Below are positions 1 to 7,445 of a stretch of 11,064 nt of DNA, one piece after another. Under the pieces are notes generated by a model, which saw only the letters and a list, made by a program, of their open reading frames with translations, was not told the origin of the DNA and ran no database searches. The translations under genes were made by a program, and so were the position numbers. Position 1 is the stretch's first letter; every line of letters begins with the position of its first letter. This stretch comes from Longimicrobium sp. (GTDB lineage: Bacteria; Gemmatimonadota; Gemmatimonadetes; Longimicrobiales; Longimicrobiaceae), in contig JAUJMI010000081.1 in the NCBI GenBank assembly GCA_030446945.1, forward strand, positions 1 to 11,064, given 5' to 3'.

Positions 1-14
1 CGGCGAGTGGGCTT

Positions 15-1994
15 ATGTGCGGGCTTAGCGGCTTCGTGGACCCACGCTGCCAGTTGGACGAGGCGGCGCTCGCCGGTGCGGCCCGTGCGATGGCCGACAC
101 CCTGCTGCACCGCGGGCCCGACGACGCGGGTACCTGGACCGACCCCGCCGCCGGGGTCGCGCTGGGGCACCGGCGCCTGTCCATCCTGGACCTTTCCGCG
201 CTGGGCCACCAGCCCATGGTGTCGGCTCCGGGGCGGTACGTGATCGCGTTCAACGGCGAGATCTACAACTTCGGCGACCTTCGCGGCGAGCTGGCGGCGC
301 GGGGGCACACGTTCCGGGGCCACTCGGACACCGAGGTGCTGCTCGCGGCCTTCGAGGAGTGGGGTCTCCACCGCGCACTCCGGCGGTGTGACGGGATGTT
401 CGCCCTGGCCGTCTGGGATCGGCGCGAGCGCCGTCTGCACCTGGCGCGCGACCGCATGGGGGAGAAGCCGCTCTTCTACGGGTGGGCCGGCGAGGTCTTC
501 CTCTTCGGATCGGAGCTGAAAGCCCTGCGGGCGCACCCCGCGTGGCGGGGCGAGGTGGATCGGGACGCGCTGACGCTCTTTCTGCGTTTCAACTACGTGC
601 CCGCCCCGCGCTCCATCTTCCGCGGCGTGTTCAAGCTCCTTCCGGGGACGGTGCTGTCGCTGGAGCCGGCCGCGCGGGGCGAGCTGCCCGAGCCCGTCCC
701 GTACTGGTCCGCGCGGGAACAAGCGACCCGTGGGGCGGCCGAGCCGTTCGCGGGGTCGGACGACGCGGCCGCAGACCACCTGGAGGTGCTGCTCCGGGAC
801 GCGGTTGGCCGACAGATGGTGGCCGACGTTCCGCTCGGCGCGTTTCTGTCGGGTGGCGTGGACTCGTCGACGGTGGTTGCGCTGATGCAGGCCCAGAGCG
901 AGCGGCCGGTCCGCACCTTCACGATCGGGTTCCAGGAGGCCGGGTTCAACGAGGCCGAACACGCGCGGGAGGTGGCGCGCCACCTGGGTACCGAGCACAC
1001 GGAGCTGTACGTCACGCCGCGCGAGGCGATGGAGGTGATCCCCTCCCTCCCCACGATGTACGACGAGCCCTTTGCCGACAGCTCGCAGATCCCCACGTAC
1101 CTCGTGAGCCGGCTGGCGCGTGAGCACGTGACGGTGAGCCTGTCCGGCGACGGCGGAGACGAGCTGTTCGGCGGCTACAACCGCTACTTCCATGCGCCGC
1201 GCATCTGGAGTAAGATTGGTTGGCTCCCGCAGGGGGTGCGTACCGTCGCCGCCCGCGCGCTCACGTCCGTAGGGCCGGACGCGTGGGACCGGGCGGCTGG
1301 CGCGGCTGCACGGTGGGTGCGGCGGGGCTCACCGCCCGCGCGGGTGGGGGAGAAGGTGCGAAAGCTCGCCGACGTGCTCGCCGCCGGGGACCCGCAGGCC
1401 GTATACACCACGCTGGTGTCGTCGTGGGCGTACCCGGAGGAGGTGGTGATCGGCGGAAACGAGCCGAACACGCTCCTGGGGGCTGCCGGGGAGTGGCCGC
1501 GGCTCGGCAGCTTCCCGGAACGGATGATGTACCTGGACGCGCTCACGTACCTGCCGGACGATATCCTGGCCAAGGTGGACCGGGCGGCGATGGCGGTGAG
1601 CCTGGAGACACGCGTGCCGATGCTGGACCCCCACGTCGTGGAGTTTGCCTGGCGTCTCCCGCTCGCGATGAAGGTGCGGGGCGGGACCGGGAAGTGGCTC
1701 CTCCGCCAGGTGCTGTACCGGCACGTTCCCCCCCGGCTGATCGATCGCCCGAAGATGGGCTTCGGCGTCCCGGTCGGGGAGTGGCTGCGCGGCCCGTTGC
1801 GGCCGTGGGCGGAAGAGCTGCTCAGCCAGCGCAGACTGCGCGAGCAGGGCTTCTTCGATCCCGTGCCGGTGCAGGCGCTCTGGCGCGACCACCTGGCGGG
1901 CCAGCGCGATGGGCAGTTCGGGCTCTGGGGCGTGCTGATGTTCGGCGCGTGGCTGGAGGAGGGTGCGGCGGAAGCCGCCGAGTGCGCGGCGTGA
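15..1994 (+). CDS. asnB: Glutamine-hydrolysing asparagine synthetase family amidotransferase
   Basis: This 659-residue protein has the two-domain AsnB plan. The N-terminal class II glutamine amidotransferase domain starts with the nucleophile Cys2 (MCGLSGF) and shows HRGPDD (32-37), NGEIYN (80-85) and SDTE (104-107). The C-terminal synthetase domain has the ATP-pyrophosphatase loop SGGVDSS (279-285) and SGDGGDELFGGYNRY from residue 377. Family members release ammonia from glutamine and use ATP to amidate an acyl-adenylate, classically aspartate to asparagine. The ATG at 15 is fixed because Cys must follow Met; no strong ribosome site is visible in the 14 bases before it. It lies 61 bp upstream of polysaccharide export genes, as AsnB homologues often do in exopolysaccharide loci, so its substrate may be a sugar acid or another acyl group (inference). 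A lasso-peptide cyclase is a less likely alternative, since no precursor or protease gene is seen here. Family call is very safe; substrate is open. Confidence 0.95.
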   Translation: MCGLSGFVDPRCQLDEAALAGAARAMADTLLHRGPDDAGTWTDPAAGVALGHRRLSILDLSALGHQPMVSAPGRYVIAFNGEIYNFGDLRGELAARGHTFRGHSDTEVLLAAFEEWGLHRALRRCDGMFALAVWDRRERRLHLARDRMGEKPLFYGWAGEVFLFGSELKALRAHPAWRGEVDRDALTLFLRFNYVPAPRSIFRGVFKLLPGTVLSLEPAARGELPEPVPYWSAREQATRGAAEPFAGSDDAAADHLEVLLRDAVGRQMVADVPLGAFLSGGVDSSTVVALMQAQSERPVRTFTIGFQEAGFNEAEHAREVARHLGTEHTELYVTPREAMEVIPSLPTMYDEPFADSSQIPTYLVSRLAREHVTVSLSGDGGDELFGGYNRYFHAPRIWSKIGWLPQGVRTVAARALTSVGPDAWDRAAGAAARWVRRGSPPARVGEKVRKLADVLAAGDPQAVYTTLVSSWAYPEEVVIGGNEPNTLLGAAGEWPRLGSFPERMMYLDALTYLPDDILAKVDRAAMAVSLETRVPMLDPHVVEFAWRLPLAMKVRGGTGKWLLRQVLYRHVPPRLIDRPKMGFGVPVGEWLRGPLRPWAEELLSQRRLREQGFFDPVPVQALWRDHLAGQRDGQFGLWGVLMFGAWLEEGAAEAAECAA

Positions 1995-2055
1995 GCCCCA
2001 GCCGGGGACCGCGCTTCGCTCCGTTCGCTGACAGATCCCAATCAACCGAGTGACG

Positions 2056-2709
2056 ATGAAACGGCTACTCTATGCGCTGCTCCTGCTGACGGGATGGGCG
2101 ATGTGCCCAAACCCGTGCGTAGCTCAGGCCTCCGGGGCGGACGAATCGGTGATCCGGCCCGGAGACATGCTCCAGATCCGGGTCTGGCGCAAGCCGGAGC
2201 TCAGTGGCGAGTTCCTGGTGGCCTCCGACGGCTCGGTGTCCGATCCATTCTACTCCGACGTGAAGGTGAGTGGGCTGACCGCGTCGGCAGCTACTCAGCG
2301 GATACGGGAGTACGTGGCCCGAATCGAGACCAGCCCTCGGGTATGGGTGGAGCCCCTGTTCCGCGTGATCGTGGGCGGCGAGGTGCGCAAGCCGGACCTG
2401 TACAACCTGCGCCGCGAGACGACGCTCGTCGAGGCGATCGCGCAGGCCGGCGGACCCACGGAGCTGGGACGGCTGGACCGCGTCCGCGTGATCCGCCGCG
2501 GGGAAGTGCTCTCCGTGGACATCGCCGACCCGGCGAGCGCGCTGGCCCGCTCGCCGGTCCAGTCCGGCGACCAGATCCTGATCCCCCGGCGTCGCAACCT
2601 CATCCGCGAGAGCATCGCCCCGATCAGCAGCATCGCCGCGGCCGCCGCATCGGTGATCGGCCTCGTGCTGCTGTTGAGCGATGACGATCCTGCACCCTCG
2701 GGACCATAG
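2056..2709 (+). CDS. Wza-type polysaccharide biosynthesis/export protein (short form, one SLBB)
   Basis: A 217-residue exported protein. Residues 1-25 look like a Sec signal peptide (KR, a Leu-rich core, cleavage after VAQA at 25). Residues 31-98 match the Poly_export domain (IRPGDMLQIRVWRKPELSG, then ASDGSVSDPF). Residues 103-175 form one SLBB domain (VIVGGEVRKPDLYNL, then TLVEAIAQAGGPTE). A hydrophobic stretch at about 183-208 ends in an acidic, Pro-rich tail and could be a membrane helix. Family members build the periplasmic/outer-membrane channel for capsule or exopolysaccharide. It is shorter than E. coli Wza (about 380 residues), which has more SLBB-like repeats. There is no convincing lipobox despite Cys17 and Cys21. 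I chose ATG 2056 because it starts directly with the MKR signal peptide; GTG 2050 in frame adds only two residues. The stop is two bases before the kinase gene, implying translational coupling. Confidence 0.9.
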   Translation: MKRLLYALLLLTGWAMCPNPCVAQASGADESVIRPGDMLQIRVWRKPELSGEFLVASDGSVSDPFYSDVKVSGLTASAATQRIREYVARIETSPRVWVEPLFRVIVGGEVRKPDLYNLRRETTLVEAIAQAGGPTELGRLDRVRVIRRGEVLSVDIADPASALARSPVQSGDQILIPRRRNLIRESIAPISSIAAAAASVIGLVLLLSDDDPAPSGP

Positions 2710-2711
2710 CC

Positions 2712-5126
2712 GTGGCTGAATCGCGTTTCACCCCCGTTGCCGTCGCGCCGAGTTCGTCTCCCGCATACGTACCGGTGCCGGCCACCCTCTCCGATGTGGG
2801 GGGCGAAGGTGCCGACCCTCTCAAGGCGTTGCTCGGCACCCTTCACCGGAACGCCGTGCTGATCGCGCTCGTCGCTGCGGTTACGGTGGGGACGGCCGCC
2901 TACTTTCTGGCGCGGCAGCTGCCGGTGTACCGTGCCACCGCATTGATCCGGCTGGTCGACACGCGGCAGTCGATGACCGGGAACTTGGGCGGGATCATTC
3001 CGACCACGCCGGGCGGGGGACAGCGCGCCGACCCCGTGCTCTCCCAGCTGGAGGTCCTCAAGGGCCGGCTCGTGATGGGCCAGGTCGTGGACCGGGTGGG
3101 ACTTCGCGTGCTGGTGGAGCCCGCCACCGCGGCGGCGGAGATCCATGAGTTGGTGGAGGTGCGGGCGCCGGACGCGGCGGCGAAGCAGCTGCGCATGCGG
3201 TTCGAGGCTGCCGGGTACACGGCGGACCTGGGCGGGACGGCTGTTCGGGGCGAGTACGGGCAGCCCCTGGAACGTGCGGGGGTTCGCCTGAACGTGCACT
3301 CGCGCCCATCCGTGCCGGAGGTGGTGCTCAATCTGATTCCCCGCGAGAAGGCGATCGACTACCTGATTGCCGGTCTTGAGGCGCGCCCCAAGGCCGGGAC
3401 CGACGCGGTGGAGATCGTGTACGCGGCGAACGACCCGCAGTTCGCGCGCGGCGTGGTGAACACCGCCCTGCAGGAGTTCCAGGAGTTCAGCACCGGAACC
3501 GAGCAGCAGCAGGCGAGCCGCCGGCGCGTCTTCCTGGAGAACCGGCTGCGGAGCGCGGATTCCCTTTTCAACGAGACGCAGTTCGCGCTGACGGCGTTCC
3601 GCAGCCGCGAGCGTGTATACGGTTCGAGCGAACAATTCGCGGGGCAGCAGGAAGCGCTCACCGGGCTGAAGGTGCGCCGCGAGGAGCTCGCCGCCGACCG
3701 CGGGATCTACCGGTCGCTGCTCGCCGACCTCGCCCGCCGCGACGGGCGGCGCGACCAAGCACTGCGGACGCTGCTTGCATCGGGCCTGGCCGCCGACCCC
3801 GCCGTCGCGCAGCTCTCCGCACAGCTGCGCCAGTACCAGAGCGCCTTGGATTCGCTGACCACCGGTGCCACGGGAGTTACGGCGGCACACCCGGACGTGG
3901 AGCGGCTGAATGGGCAGATCGTAGCCACGGAGGGCCGCCTGATCGACGCGGTTCGCAGCCATGTGGCGGCGCTCGACGCACGCATCGCGGCGCTGGATGC
4001 GATGCAGACCCGGGATGCCACGGCGCTCGAACGGCTTCCCGCCACCGAGGCGCAAGAGGTGCGGCTCGTGCAGCGGGTGGACGGCATCCGCAAGCTGACT
4101 GACCAGCTGCGCGAGGAGCTGCAGCGGGCGCAGATCACCGAGGCGGTGGAGGCAGGGCAGGTGCAGGTCGTGTATCCGGCCCCGCTCCCCTCGGATCCGG
4201 TGGGTGCCTCCCGCTCGGTGAAGCTCGGTATCGCGCTGGTGTTCGGGCTCCTCCTCGGTGGCGGCGGAGCCGTGCTCCGCGACCGGATGAACACCGTGAT
4301 AAACGGCCGCAGCGAGCTCGAGCGTTTGCTCCAGGTGCCCGGACTCGCCACGATCCCGCCGATCCACGTTGCGCAGGGTCGCTTCAGAGCCCTCCGGCGT
4401 CTCCAGCGGTCGCCCTCCGCGAACCGCAACGGGGCGGCGAAGCACGCCGTCGAACTGGTGACCGTGACCCGGGCGCAGTCGCTCGTGGCCGAGGCGTACC
4501 GCACGCTGCGCACCAACCTCATCTTTTCACGGCCCACCCAGATGCTGCAGCGGGTCGTGGTCACCAGCTCCGCGCCCGGCGAAGGGAAGACGACGACTGC
4601 GGCAAACCTGGCCGCTGCCTTCGCCCAGCACGGGCTCCGCGTGCTCCTGGTGGACTGCGACCTGCGCAAGGGGCGGCTCCACGCCATGTTCGGCGTTCCG
4701 CGCGAGCCGGGGCTCACGCATCTGGTGCTCGGCTACAGCACGCCCGAGCAGGCGATCCGCGCCACTCCGGTGGAGGGGCTTTTCGTGCTCACCTCGGGAA
4801 CCCTCCCGCCCAACCCGTCGGAGTTGCTCGGCAGCCCCCAGATGCGCGAGACGCTTGCGCGCCTGAATGGCCAGTTCGACGTGGTGATCCTGGACACGCC
4901 GCCCCTCACTGCCGCGGCCGACGCGGCCATTCTGGGCACCGGGGCAGACGGAGTGCTCTTCGTGGTGCGTGCCGGGCAGACGGAGCGAGGGGCGGCCCGG
5001 CAGTCCATCCAGCAGCTCGTGAAACTGGGCGCGCGGGTTCTTGGTGCGGTCATAAACGACCCCGACGACGTCGTGGCACGCTACGAGGAAAATTACTCCA
5101 CCGAGTACTACGGATCGGAGGCGTAG
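2712..5126 (+). CDS. Polysaccharide co-polymerase / BY-kinase tyrosine autokinase (Wzc-like)
   Basis: An 804-residue inner-membrane protein fusing a Wzz chain-length regulator to a bacterial tyrosine kinase. A first membrane helix (47-68) is followed by a periplasmic Wzz region and a long charged, probably coiled-coil segment (about 255-480) that includes HPDV at 393-396. A second helix (about 505-524) precedes the cytosolic kinase. The kinase has Walker A APGEGKTTT (621-629, Lys626), Walker A' VLLVDCDLRKGR (644-655), NPSELL (701-706) and Walker B DVVILDTPP (723-731). The C-terminus holds a tyrosine cluster, Y791, Y795, Y799 and Y800, the usual autophosphorylation tail. In this family, cycles of phosphorylation and dephosphorylation control polymer length and export together with a Wza partner, here the gene just upstream. 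The start is GTG at 2712, two bases after that gene's stop. No cognate low-molecular-weight phosphatase is seen in the window. Confidence 0.94.
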   Translation: MAESRFTPVAVAPSSSPAYVPVPATLSDVGGEGADPLKALLGTLHRNAVLIALVAAVTVGTAAYFLARQLPVYRATALIRLVDTRQSMTGNLGGIIPTTPGGGQRADPVLSQLEVLKGRLVMGQVVDRVGLRVLVEPATAAAEIHELVEVRAPDAAAKQLRMRFEAAGYTADLGGTAVRGEYGQPLERAGVRLNVHSRPSVPEVVLNLIPREKAIDYLIAGLEARPKAGTDAVEIVYAANDPQFARGVVNTALQEFQEFSTGTEQQQASRRRVFLENRLRSADSLFNETQFALTAFRSRERVYGSSEQFAGQQEALTGLKVRREELAADRGIYRSLLADLARRDGRRDQALRTLLASGLAADPAVAQLSAQLRQYQSALDSLTTGATGVTAAHPDVERLNGQIVATEGRLIDAVRSHVAALDARIAALDAMQTRDATALERLPATEAQEVRLVQRVDGIRKLTDQLREELQRAQITEAVEAGQVQVVYPAPLPSDPVGASRSVKLGIALVFGLLLGGGGAVLRDRMNTVINGRSELERLLQVPGLATIPPIHVAQGRFRALRRLQRSPSANRNGAAKHAVELVTVTRAQSLVAEAYRTLRTNLIFSRPTQMLQRVVVTSSAPGEGKTTTAANLAAAFAQHGLRVLLVDCDLRKGRLHAMFGVPREPGLTHLVLGYSTPEQAIRATPVEGLFVLTSGTLPPNPSELLGSPQMRETLARLNGQFDVVILDTPPLTAAADAAILGTGADGVLFVVRAGQTERGAARQSIQQLVKLGARVLGAVINDPDDVVARYEENYSTEYYGSEA

Positions 5127-5142
5127 CCGTGGCGCGAGCCGC

Positions 5143-5179
5143 GGCTGGGCAGCGAAGAACGCTTCGGAGCTGCGCAGCC
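5143..5179. repeat. Long imperfect inverted repeat after the kinase gene
   Basis: Outer arms GGCTGGGCAG (5143-5152) and CTGCGCAGCC (5170-5179) pair at 9 of 10 positions. Inner arms CGAAG (5153-5157) and CTTCG (5162-5166) pair perfectly around the loop AACG, with a 3-base bulge GAG at 5167-5169. It starts 17 bases after the kinase stop codon. There is no T-run after it, so it is not a textbook intrinsic terminator. A mRNA 3'-end-stabilising hairpin or a REP-like dispersed palindrome is possible. A second, smaller perfect hairpin sits at 5253-5269 (CCGCGC, five-base loop, GCGCGG). I see no convincing gene in the rest of this 165-bp spacer. Confidence 0.55.
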
Positions 5180-5291
5180 CCCGTCCAATCTCCGCTTGCG
5201 AGGGTGCCGAGGGGCGGGCGCGGCGAGCTGTCGGCTCGGCCCCGGCTTCATCCCGCGCCGGTAGCGCGGTTGGCCCCCGCACGTAGCCGCC

Positions 5292-6375
5292 ATGCACCGT
5301 GATCTCCCCCGGCCCTGGAGGATCGCCAGCGAGGCCCTTGCGCTGCGCGAATGGGGGTTGCGGCTGTGGGCCGGGGGTGCGACTGCCGCGGGCGCCCCAC
5401 CGCAGCGCCCGGTTGCCGCCTGGGAGGCATTTCTCCGTGCGGAACGATGCGCCCTTCCGCTCCGTGCGCGGGCCGGTTCGTCGGGGCTGCCGCCGGAGGT
5501 GGGCGCGCTGGTGGAACGCCGCGCGACCGAGGAGTTGCAGCGGTATCTCGCAGTGCGGGCGCAGACCATGCTCGCGGGCGCACTGCTTCGGGAGCGCGCC
5601 TGGCCTGGCGTGGGACTCAAGGGTGCGGCGCACGCCGCCGACGGTGGGGAGCCGCTGGATACCGCCGACGTGGACGTCCTCGTCCCGCGCGAGCACGCCT
5701 TGGAATTCGCCGCGCTTCTGGAAGATCGCGGCGGGCGCCGCGCCCTGGGCACCGACGCCGCGGGAGCACGGGGGACGGGGTGGCAGCTCGCCGCGCGCCT
5801 GGCCGACGGATCCGTGCAGGTGGAAGTGCACGTCGACGTTCCCTTCGTTGCCGGCGAAGGCGAGCCGTGGGAGGGGACGCTTCCTACGCGCGTGCCCGGA
5901 GTGCTGCGCCTTTCCCCCGCCAACCACCTGTGGCTCGTGCTGGTGCACGGGGTAGTCCACCATGTGACCGCCGCGGTTCGCTTCGTGAGCTACTCCTGCT
6001 GCGGTCCGCGCGCATTGCGTGCGCCGCGGACGACCTGCGAGAGGTGGAGCGCCGTGCGGCCGCGCATCCGCCGCCCGCGCGCTCCACGGGGTCCTCGCAA
6101 TGCGGGACGCGCTCGTCGCCGGCGCCCATCCGGACGACCGCTTTCGCGCCCTGGCTGCGGCGCGCTACGCATTCATCGCCGGCGCCGGGAAGCGATGGAC
6201 GGCCCGGATGGGGGTGAAGGCGGCTAGAGCCACCTGTGCCCTGGCCGAAGGGGACGGCGCGTACCGATCGCTCTGGGTGGGGAGCCCCGGCAGCGCGCTG
6301 GTGGGGCCCAGCTTCCGTGGGAGCACCCGCCTGGACCGGTTCGCCCTCCCCGCATGGGGGCTCCGAGTGGCGTGA
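5292..6375 (+). pseudogene. NTP_transf_5-like nucleotidyltransferase, frameshifted (copy 1)
   Basis: Reading across three frames gives a protein of about 361 residues, a normal size for the uncharacterised nucleotidyltransferase family PF14907. The first part (from ATG 5292, the first possible start after an in-frame TAG at 5262) contains VGLKGAA (107-113), the metal-binding-like DTADVDVLV (123-131) and VEVHVDV (177-183), all hallmarks of the family. After HH at about 5961 the sense passes to another frame, giving DRRGSLRELLLL. At about 6068-6073 it passes to a third frame, giving ARALHGVLAMRDALVAGA and onward to TGA 6373-6375. Both switches are what a single-base deletion would cause. The unbroken first frame runs to 6227 but loses family likeness after the break. 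Such genes occur in exopolysaccharide and some RiPP loci; their substrate is unknown. No clear ribosome site is seen. It could be a functional gene with sequence errors. Confidence 0.68.
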
Positions 6376-7370
6376 CGCACCGCGCACCTCGCCCTCGCCA
6401 CCCTTCCCGCTTGGCGCGCGGCCCGCCGCGTGGCCCGCGGCGCATAGGGTTGGCGCGGCTGGTGGAGCTGCTGGGCGCCGCCATCGGTGTGAGCCCCACG
6501 CTCGGCCGCCTCCTCGCCGAGCCCGGCACGTCGAGCGGACCTTTCCAGATCCGGGCGATCGCGCGGAGAGCGTGGGCTGACGGTGGCGGTGATGAAGGGG
6601 GCCGTCCCGGTCTGCGCCGCGGCGCCGCGATCTTGCAGAGAGACGTGTACGCGAGCGCCTCGAAGTCCGGGGTGCTGGCGGAGGCGGTCGACCGCCTGGG
6701 CTACCGCGCCGTGGGCGCGCCGGGTGCCCATGCGCTGCGGCTGCGCGCCACGGCGGACTCGCTCCCGCTCGAGATCCACCCCCGTTCCCGGCAGGCGCGG
6801 GGCGCCGCGCGAGCGGCTGCGTCCCGCCCTGGAGCTCCCGCCGCTGCACCTGCTGACACTGGACCGACCACTCTGGTACGTCCTCCACACGCCACCGAGC
6901 AGCACGCCGAGGGGCGCGGCTCGCTGCGCGACCTGCTGGTGCTTGCCGATGCGCTAGACCCGCTGCGCGGCGGACGAGCGCGTGGAAGTGGAGCGGTGGG
7001 TGGCGGAGCGTGAACGGCCGGAACTTCGCCGCCGCGTGCTCCTTGTGGCGCAAGGGATGGCGCGCCGCACGGGTGCCCCGTAGGACGGGCGCCAGCTGAA
7101 CGCGCCGGCCGCTTCATGGGGGCGCTCTGGCAGTCGCGCGCCCCCCCGCTCCGTGCTCATCCGCCTGATGATCGCCCATGCCATCCCCGCGGCCGTGGCG
7201 CAGCGCACCGGCTTCCCGGCCGACCTGGGGCGTCTGACGCTCGACGTGCCCTCCGGCTACCCGTTTCTGATTTGGAGGCGGAAGCGGCTCCCGTGGATGG
7301 AGCGGAGGGTGCGGCTCGCGTACGCCGCGGGCCGGAGTGGGCGCTGTACCCCCTCGGCACCGCCTCATAG
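6372..7370 (+). pseudogene. NTP_transf_5-like nucleotidyltransferase, heavily frameshifted (copy 2)
   Basis: A second degenerate relative starts at GTG 6372, overlapping the previous stop as GTGA. Sense fragments alternate between frames: VAVMKGA (6583-6603, the LKG motif), then RDVYASASKSGVLAEAVDRL with LPLEIH to 6779, then LHLLTLDRPLWYVLH (to 6888), then ATEQHAEGRGSLRDLLVLA (from 6894), then DERVEVERWVAERER (from 6973), and after an in-frame TAG at 7081-7083, VGRAPAERAGRFMGALW. After a run of seven C (7141-7147) comes SVLIRLMIAHAIPAAV, continuing to about 7320. The end EWALYPLGTAS stops at TAG 7368-7370. The Asp-x-Asp catalytic motif of copy 1 is not recognisable; only RDV remains. About eight frame changes make translation of a working enzyme very unlikely unless the sequence is wrong. 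The assignment rests on matching segments shared with copy 1. The part after 7083 is the least certain and could be the remains of a separate gene. Confidence 0.55.
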
Positions 7371-7379
7371 CGGGCCGCC

Positions 7380-7409
7380 TTGCTCGCGGACCGGGGGAGC
7401 GCCTATCTT
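7380..7409 (+). promoter_or_regulatory. Candidate sigma-70-type promoter for the TPR-bamD-nadD-secA operon
   Basis: TTGCTC (7380-7385) and TATCTT (7404-7409) resemble -35 and -10 boxes with an 18-base spacer. They lie about 37 bases upstream of the TPR gene start, just after the last recognisable coding sequence of the decayed patch. It is the only AT-leaning stretch nearby. The match is by eye only. Confidence 0.45.
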
Positions 7410-7417
7410 CCCCCGGT
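7390..7417. promoter_or_regulatory. 9-bp perfect inverted repeat enclosing the candidate -10 box
   Basis: ACCGGGGGA (7390-7398) is the exact reverse complement of TCCCCCGGT (7409-7417), with a 10-base spacer that contains most of the candidate -10 box TATCTT. As DNA it could be an operator for a dimeric regulator. As RNA it is a GC-rich hairpin followed by TT, which could end transcription coming from the decayed genes, whose last stop is 20 bases upstream. The sequence does not decide between these two readings. Confidence 0.4.
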
Positions 7418-7436
7418 TTCGCGCCCATCCCCCACC

Positions 7437-7441
7437 GGAGG
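7437..7441 (+). promoter_or_regulatory. Shine-Dalgarno site of the TPR gene
   Basis: GGAGG lies four bases before the ATG at 7446 and is the clearest ribosome-binding site in the window. It decides the start: the same frame is open further upstream to 7380, but that portion overlaps the promoter and is not coding. Confidence 0.7.
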
Positions 7442-7445
7442 ATCG

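Noticed and set aside
15..1994. Lasso-peptide biosynthetic cluster suggested by AsnB plus PF14907 relics
   Set aside because: No precursor peptide, PqqD-like leader-binding protein or transglutaminase-like protease is visible in the window, and the neighbours are polysaccharide export genes; the left flank is cut, so it is not fully excluded.
1995..2049. Possible promoter or terminator between asnB and the export gene
   Set aside because: Only a 4-bp CCCC/GGGG palindrome and a TTCGCT direct repeat are visible, with no T-run and no credible -10/-35 pair; co-transcription is simpler.
2295..4445. A 716-codon open frame on the - strand opposite the export protein and kinase
   Set aside because: It mirrors two well-supported genes, has Arg/Pro/Gly-rich composition and no recognisable motif.
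5129..5302. A 57-codon frame from GTG 5129, with the same TAG-CC-GTG junction seen before the kinase gene
   Set aside because: The Arg/Ala/Pro-rich product has no motif and overlaps the hairpins, so I treat it as chance coding in GC-rich DNA; only the matching junction makes it worth recalling.
5965..6227. Unbroken extension of the first nucleotidyltransferase frame to 6227
   Set aside because: After about 5964 it turns Arg/Pro-rich, while a neighbouring frame supplies the family-like RRGSLRELLLL sequence, so the extension is read as post-frameshift noise.
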